Shown in pieces: positions 14,445-18,576 of a stretch of DNA of 18,576 nucleotides. The DNA lies in the NCBI GenBank assembly GCA_937894935.1, contig CALAYC010000209.1:1-18576 (forward strand), read 5' to 3'. A program made the translations under genes and the position numbers. Under the pieces are notes generated by a model that saw only the letters and a program-made list of their open reading frames with translations, was not told the origin of the DNA and did not search any database. Positions within the stretch are counted from its first letter, which is position 1. Each line of letters starts with the position of its first letter. Origin of the DNA: an uncultured Verrucomicrobiota bacterium. GTDB lineage: Bacteria; Verrucomicrobiota; Verrucomicrobiia; Limisphaerales; JADLHS01.

Positions 14445-17400
14445 ATGAACTCAAGAAAAACCCAGCGGGTCGTCCTCGGCGCGGCCTTCGCATTGCTGAT
14501 GGGCGCTGCGCCGTCGGCGCTTCGAGCGACGCCGTACGCATCCGGCATCACCAATGACTCCGGCACGATCTCGTTCATCCTGAATGAATCTGCTGACAAC
14601 GTAAAAGTTATCTTCGACGGCGGAGGGGTTGGAAACACCAATGACCTCGGTCCGCTGCCCGCAGGCGTAGCGAGTTTTTCGCTTGGCTCGCATACGAGTT
14701 GGGAAATTCACGTCACCAAGTCCAGCGCACTGACCTGGACGCAGATCAGCAGCGACGCCAATGTGTTCAACCAGTTTTGGTCGCCGCGCAGCGTCGCGGT
14801 GAACCGTAATCCGGCCAGTCCGTATTTCGGCCGGATCTATGTAATGGAGCATGGGAATTCAACCGGAGGGGGCACGACGGGCAGTGGCCGCACAATCAAC
14901 AAAGGCATCTATGCCTTGAACAGCGATTGCAGCGACGCGTTGGGGCAGGGGAACACCGGGCTGACGGGGGGACTGGAAGCGTTTGACATCTTCGCGCCGA
15001 CAGCGAACAGCACCTATGAGCCGTGGAAAATCGTGGTGGGTGAGGATGATTATGTTTATGTCTCCGACGCCCAAAATCCGCGTGGCGGATTGGCGCGCGT
15101 AAACCCGAACCTCGCTGACGGCCAGTTGGTCCTGGCAGGTGTGGGCAACACGGCCGCCACCAACTTGCATACGGTGGTGTATGGCATCAAGGTGACGGGT
15201 TTCTTGGATGATGGCACGCTGTCGATTTTGGGCATTGATGGGCAGGCGTCCACCTGGGCACCCAACACGGTGATGCGCTGGAACGTTGGCATTGACCTGC
15301 CATCGGAAATTCCCCCGGAGCCGCAATTTGTCGCGTCCACGAGCGGCGCTGGTGAACAGGACTCCGATATTGATGTGCATCCAAACGGCAATATCTTTGT
15401 CCTTTTCTATCGCTCCACCTGGAATGGGCCTACGCCGGGATTGCAGGTTTTTGATCCCTCCGGAACGCAGCTCTTCACCTCGTACCAAAACGGCGTGGAA
15501 CTGTTTGGCACGAACCGCAGCCTCAAGATTTCACCGGATGGCAACACGCTGGCGATTCTCCGTAACGACCGACGTGTCGTGCTCATCGGTTTGACCAACG
15601 GCGTGCCCGACCTGTCGAGTTCCAATTTTCTGGCGACCTTTAACGCCAGTACCTCCGCTGGCACCCGTGCAGTGGATTGGGATGCTGCCGGCAACCTGTA
15701 TGTGGGTAACAACGCCTCGGAATTGCTCCGCATCTTCTCGCCCGGCGGCAGCAAGACCGCCATCACCAAATCGGACGGGACGTTTGAACTGGTCGCGCCC
15801 TCGACAGTGGTCAGCGTCGCGGCTTCTACCCCGACGGCTAATGAAGCCGGTCCGGTTAACGGTGTGTTCACTCTCACGCGTACTGGTGACCTCGGTCAGC
15901 CGTTGACGGTCAATTACACCCTGAGCGGGACTGCGGAAAGTGGTTCGGATTATACCGCGCTTTCAGGTTCGGCGACGTTCCTGGCCGGAGCGTTTTCGAC
16001 CAACATCACCGTGGTGATCAATGATGATTCAGAGGTGGAGTTTACTGAGACAGTCATTCTGACTGTTGACGGAAGTCCGAGTTACGGTATCGACGTCGGC
16101 TCCGCTACGATCAACATCCTCGACAACGAACCGGCTACGATTTCTATCGCGCCGACCACTGGCGAAACGCGTTTGCTCGAAGGTTACTCGGCGCAAAAAC
16201 TCGGCTTCACGCTCACGCGCAAAGGTCTGCTCAGTTCAGCACTCACCGTCAACATCAACTATTCCGGCACGGCCACGCGCGGAGTGGATTACAACGGTCC
16301 GGAAACGGTCGCAGTCGCTGCTGACGCGGTTACTGTTCCGTTCGCAGTGACGCCCATTGATGACGACAACTACGAAGGCAACGAGACGTTGAATGTGACC
16401 GTTACCTCCGGCACGGGCTACGAGCTGGACTCGACAGTGACGGTGAACGTCACGGTGATTGAGGACGATTATCCGTCCGGCACGGTGATCTTCGCGGATA
16501 ACTTCGACACGGATTCCTCCGCGCAATGGACGGTCAATGCGCATGATGGAAATAATGCCTCGGCAACGTTTGCCGAAGATTACAGCACCACTGGTTATGT
16601 GCCGCCGTACAAACCCGGTGCTACCACCAAGGGATTGGTCTTCCGGGCCAATCTCGCGGCCAGTCTGGACCGCAACGCCATCAGCGCATCGCCGACCGGG
16701 CTCAACGTCTCCGGAGATTTCCGCATGCGCTTCAAAGCGTGGAATAACTACAACGGTCCGCTCAACGGTGGCGGCTCTGGTTCTACTTATCACCTCGCGG
16801 CGGGTGTCGGTACCACTGGAGATCACGCGCAATTCCAGTTTGGGAGTGCCGACGGCATCTGGTTCGAGATGAATGGTGATGGCGCTTCCACTCAGCTTAT
16901 CGGTGACACCAGCGCCTACGCGGGCCCGGTAGTGTTGCCGGCTGAGTACGAGGTGTATGCTGCACCGGGGACGGTTGATGCGGTGGACCGTCCGCGTTCT
17001 TCCTCCAACCCCTATTACTCAATCTGGGGTGGGATTCAGGCCCCGGAAGAGCAGGTTGCCCAATATTCCCAACAGGCAGGAACGAGCGTCGTTGGCTCTT
17101 TTGGCGCTTCCTGGCATACGGTGGTCATCGGGTATGAAACCAACACGGTTTACTGGATGATCGATGGTATCCTCATCGCTTCCGTACCGGATAGCTATTC
17201 ACCGCTCGGCCCGAACGTCTTTGTCGGCTGGGTGGACAACTTCATCAACACTGCCACATCGTTCCCGAACCCGGCTCAGATGAGCTTCGGCATCATTGAC
17301 GACCTCCGGATCGAGACGGTTGCGGCTGCGCCCGTGACCATCACCATCACGGACATTCAGATTGTAGGCGGCAATGTTGAAGTAACGTTTACCGGTCCGG

Positions 17401-17561
17401 CGGCTAATGCGGCGGCGGACTTCAAACTGCAAAGCGCGACCACGGTTGATGGCACTTACACTGACGACAACAGTGCGACGCTTTCGGATGTCGGTCCGGG
17501 CTCGTTCAAGGCCACGACTGCCGTGGGCGCCGGCAATCGGTTCTTCAAGATCAAACTCTGA
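14445..17561 (+). CDS. Large exported beta-propeller / Calx-beta protein
   Basis: This 1038-residue protein has a signal peptide (GAAFALLMGAAPSALRA, cleavage near residue 28). Residues ~29-450 look like a beta-propeller, with repeats such as DIDVHPNGNIFVLF, LKISPDGNTLAIL and VDWDAAGNLYVGNN. Two Calx-beta domains follow at about 453-565 and 566-680 (FTLTRTGDLGQPLTVNYTLS, SGSDYTALSGSATF, and a second copy with GVDYNG). Residues ~680-965 form a lectin/LamG-like jelly-roll (FADNFDTDSSAQW to FGIIDDLRIE). The last ~70 residues (FKLQSATTVDGTY to RFFKIKL) resemble the C-terminal domain shared by many exported Verrucomicrobiota proteins. Calx-beta domains bind calcium, so a surface or extracellular binding role is likely; no hydrolase motif is visible. 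I chose ATG 14445 over 14331 because it gives an immediate signal peptide and does not overlap the pseudopilin gene. Confidence 0.93.
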   Translation: MNSRKTQRVVLGAAFALLMGAAPSALRATPYASGITNDSGTISFILNESADNVKVIFDGGGVGNTNDLGPLPAGVASFSLGSHTSWEIHVTKSSALTWTQISSDANVFNQFWSPRSVAVNRNPASPYFGRIYVMEHGNSTGGGTTGSGRTINKGIYALNSDCSDALGQGNTGLTGGLEAFDIFAPTANSTYEPWKIVVGEDDYVYVSDAQNPRGGLARVNPNLADGQLVLAGVGNTAATNLHTVVYGIKVTGFLDDGTLSILGIDGQASTWAPNTVMRWNVGIDLPSEIPPEPQFVASTSGAGEQDSDIDVHPNGNIFVLFYRSTWNGPTPGLQVFDPSGTQLFTSYQNGVELFGTNRSLKISPDGNTLAILRNDRRVVLIGLTNGVPDLSSSNFLATFNASTSAGTRAVDWDAAGNLYVGNNASELLRIFSPGGSKTAITKSDGTFELVAPSTVVSVAASTPTANEAGPVNGVFTLTRTGDLGQPLTVNYTLSGTAESGSDYTALSGSATFLAGAFSTNITVVINDDSEVEFTETVILTVDGSPSYGIDVGSATINILDNEPATISIAPTTGETRLLEGYSAQKLGFTLTRKGLLSSALTVNINYSGTATRGVDYNGPETVAVAADAVTVPFAVTPIDDDNYEGNETLNVTVTSGTGYELDSTVTVNVTVIEDDYPSGTVIFADNFDTDSSAQWTVNAHDGNNASATFAEDYSTTGYVPPYKPGATTKGLVFRANLAASLDRNAISASPTGLNVSGDFRMRFKAWNNYNGPLNGGGSGSTYHLAAGVGTTGDHAQFQFGSADGIWFEMNGDGASTQLIGDTSAYAGPVVLPAEYEVYAAPGTVDAVDRPRSSSNPYYSIWGGIQAPEEQVAQYSQQAGTSVVGSFGASWHTVVIGYETNTVYWMIDGILIASVPDSYSPLGPNVFVGWVDNFINTATSFPNPAQMSFGIIDDLRIETVAAAPVTITITDIQIVGGNVEVTFTGPAANAAADFKLQSATTVDGTYTDDNSATLSDVGPGSFKATTAVGAGNRFFKIKL

Positions 17562-17578
17562 TTCTCCGTTGTGAGACA

Positions 17579-17612
17579 GCCGGCGTTGGAGTCATCCAAC
17601 GCCGGCCTTTTT
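17579..17612 (+). terminator. Strong rho-independent terminator
   Basis: GCCGGCGTTGGA, loop GTCA, then TCCAACGCCGGC forms a perfect 12-base-pair GC-rich stem followed by CTTTTTGTT, 17 bases after the large exported protein stop. No T-run exists on the minus strand, so it serves the plus-strand gene only. Confidence 0.93.
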
Positions 17613-17626
17613 GTTGGTGGGACTGC

Positions 17627-17737
17627 TTACGGGGCGAAGAGGAACACCGGTTCACTCCAGGCGCTTTGGCCGGCAGCACTCACGGCGGCGATGCGGAACC
17701 AATACTTCTTCCCGCTGGTCATCGAGTTGAAGAGCCA
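17627..17737 (-). CDS. C-terminal fragment of a fibronectin type III protein
   Basis: The minus-strand frame ending at TAA 17629-17627 reads NSMTSGKKYWFRIAAVSAAG then QSAWSEPVFLFAP before the stop. This is the F and G strand end of a fibronectin type III domain (T-SG-x-x-YWFR-x-AAV-x-AAG-x-S-W-S-P), a common C-terminus in Verrucomicrobiota exported proteins. Homology fades at about 17728-17740, where the sequence becomes a glycerophosphodiester phosphodiesterase gene on the other strand. The rest of the gene is missing. It converges on the preceding exported-protein gene, as expected for a native neighbour. The right boundary is approximate. Confidence 0.72.
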   Translation of the reverse strand, partial: WLFNSMTSGKKYWFRIAAVSAAGQSAWSEPVFLFAP

Positions 17738-18140
17738 GTTCGACGGTGACACCGCCGTCGCCGCACGCGCCACCGACATTCTCGCCACCTATGACGGCCC
17801 GGCGGCGCTGATGTCCTTCGACCCCGACCTCGTCGCCGCCGTGCGCCATCTGGCGCCGCGCCTGCCGCGCGGTATCACTATGGAGCACCGCTACGACGAC
17901 CCGGAATGGGACATGCTCCCGCCGGCGAGGAAGTTCGCCTGGGGCAACCTGCTGCATTTCCCGCGCACGCGGCCGGATTTCCTCGCCCATTACGTGAAGG
18001 AGCTTCCGTCGGCCCCGGTGTCGCTAGCCCGCCGCGCCTTTCGCCTGCCGGTGCTGACCTGGACCGTGCGCACCCCCGAGGACCGCGCGCTGGCCGCACG
18101 TCATGCCGACCAGATGATCTTCGAGGGTTTCCTGCCCTGA
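17712..18140 (+). CDS. Glycerophosphodiester phosphodiesterase, C-terminal part only
   Basis: From about 17712 the frame reads PLVIELKSQFDGD, the Glu/Lys metal-site strand in the middle of the GDPD TIM barrel. It continues through MSFDPDLVAAVR, a GITMEHRYDDPEWDMLP segment and VLTWTVRTPEDRALAARHAD, to the normal end DQMIFEGFLP. The N-terminal part, with the catalytic His and the HRG and PENT-type motifs, is absent. The frame is open upstream to 17571, but those residues belong to the terminator and to the antisense fibronectin gene, so they are not a real start. Base use is far richer in GC than in the Verrucomicrobiota part, and the protein looks Rhizobiales-like. The family hydrolyses glycerophosphodiesters to glycerol-3-phosphate; this fragment would be inactive. 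Confidence 0.8.
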   Translation, partial: PLVIELKSQFDGDTAVAARATDILATYDGPAALMSFDPDLVAAVRHLAPRLPRGITMEHRYDDPEWDMLPPARKFAWGNLLHFPRTRPDFLAHYVKELPSAPVSLARRAFRLPVLTWTVRTPEDRALAARHADQMIFEGFLP

Positions 18141-18193
18141 GCAACGGCCATGGCCCCGTTCCCGTTGTCGTGAACGGACTTCCATCGCCGGGG

Positions 18194-18222
18194 CAAGGCG
18201 CGCAGAGTAACTGAGCGCCTTG
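18194..18222 (+). repeat. Hairpin between GDPD fragment and GNAT-like gene
   Basis: CAAGGCGC, a 13-base spacer and GCGCCTTG form a perfect 8-base-pair stem 53 bases after the GDPD stop. No T-tract follows, so termination is possible but weakly supported. Confidence 0.35.
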
Positions 18223-18260
18223 CGCCAAGATCCCCTCGCGCCGAAAGCCTCCATCGCCTC

Positions 18261-18576
18261 ATGTCCGACGACACGTTCAGCCTCCGCGTCGAGAGCGACA
18301 TCACCAAGCTCTCGCCCGATGCCTGGAACGCCTGCGCCAACCCGTCGTCCTCGCACATCGAATCAGAATTTTCATGTAACCCTTTGAAAGGTAGTGTGGA
18401 GGCGACGGGCGAAGACGCTCGCCCCGCGCTTCAGCGAGCGGCCGCAGCACCCCAGCAGCGGCCTTACAATCCCTTCGTCAGCCACGAATTCCTCGCCGCG
18501 CTGGAAGAATCCGGCTCGGCCGCGCCGGCCACCGGCTGGCTGCCGCAGCACCTCGTGCTGGAGGCGCCGGACGGCA
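18261..18576 (+). CDS. FemAB/GNAT-like protein (PF04339 type), N-terminal part
   Basis: ATG 18261 opens a frame of 105 complete codons that runs off the window. After MSDDTFSLRVESDITKLSPD and AWNACANP it reaches NPFVSHEFLAALEESGSA and TGWLPQHLVLE, the conserved start of the FemAB-like/GNAT acyltransferase family (PF04339, formerly DUF482), whose biochemical role is poorly known. Such a gene next to a GDPD gene is, as I recall it, a familiar Rhizobiales pair, which supports an alphaproteobacterial origin for this end. Residues ~32-67 (SHIESEFSCNPLKGSVEATG onward) are an unusual insertion between NP and the YNPFVSH block; they contain inverted repeats at DNA level. Frame and flanks are intact. 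The catalytic part lies outside the window. Confidence 0.78.
   Translation, partial: MSDDTFSLRVESDITKLSPDAWNACANPSSSHIESEFSCNPLKGSVEATGEDARPALQRAAAAPQQRPYNPFVSHEFLAALEESGSAAPATGWLPQHLVLEAPDG
18354..18461 (+). repeat. In-frame insertion with nested inverted repeats
   Basis: This stretch inside the GNAT-like gene begins with an AT-rich patch unlike its GC-rich flanks and then carries GGGCGA-AGACGC-TCGCCC (18407-18424) overlapping CGCTCG...CGAGCG (18416-18440). The layout resembles palindromic elements that insert in frame into proteins. Boundaries are estimated from where family-like sequence stops and resumes. Confidence 0.45.

Noticed and set aside
17571..17711. Upstream extension of the GDPD frame starting at GTG 17571
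   Set aside because: These codons cover the terminator hairpin and the antisense fibronectin domain, so they are read-through of an open frame and not a natural N-terminus.
1..18576. CRISPR arrays, tRNA or rRNA genes, insertion sequences, attachment sites
   Set aside because: No regularly spaced repeats, no cloverleaf or T-loop consensus, no transposase or integrase motif, and no terminal inverted repeats with target duplications were seen on reading both strands by eye.

Overview
The window looks like a chromosomal stretch from a Verrucomicrobiota bacterium (Pedosphaera/Limisphaerales-like) of moderate GC. The main signs are a pseudopilin with the FTLIELLVVIAIIAIL leader and an H-X9-DG motif, a large exported beta-propeller/Calx-beta protein with a C-terminal domain of the type common in that phylum, and an ECF sigma factor cassette. 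The lineage is inferred from these protein styles, not from a marker gene. The last ~850 bases look different: GC-rich and apparently alphaproteobacterial (Rhizobiales-like).

Minus strand, read right to left from 13.2 kb. An ECF sigma factor (12701-13207) overlaps a small one-pass membrane protein (12276-12704), probably its anti-sigma partner. A 598-residue membrane protein with a pseudopilin-like tail follows (10474-12270). Then comes an exported protein that joins a tyrosine-phosphatase-type domain (HCX5R) to a cytochrome c'-type heme domain (9480-10403), with a terminator at 9293-9325. Next is a tight six-gene operon: two polytopic membrane proteins that together carry three segments resembling lycopene cyclase domains (8496-9161, 7565-8512), a TonB-dependent receptor (5599-7596), a YfiR/DUF4154 periplasmic protein (4970-5611), a two-membrane-segment PAS histidine kinase (3186-4973) and a NarL-type regulator (2533-3189). 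Every adjacent pair overlaps. This looks like an outer-membrane-to-cytoplasm relay in which a YfiR-type protein is linked to a histidine kinase instead of the YfiN diguanylate cyclase. A separate REC-PAS protein with a four-cysteine tail (1391-2401) and an unrecognised membrane protein cut by the window edge (1-1205) lie downstream.

Plus strand, from 13.46 kb. The pseudopilin (13462-14364) precedes the 1038-residue exported protein (14445-17561), which ends at a strong terminator (17579-17612). The intergenic region between these genes and the sigma cassette holds two clean palindromes, one of which places a GTAACCC box on both strands.

Right end. A minus-strand gene ending in a fibronectin type III domain (stop at 17627) and a plus-strand glycerophosphodiester phosphodiesterase lacking its N-terminal half are both broken at the same point, about 17712-17740. 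Downstream is the start of a FemAB/GNAT-like protein with an unusual in-frame insertion. This is either a chimeric assembly join or an illegitimate recombination junction, and it should be settled before anything to its right is assigned to this organism. No tRNA, rRNA, CRISPR array or insertion sequence was seen.
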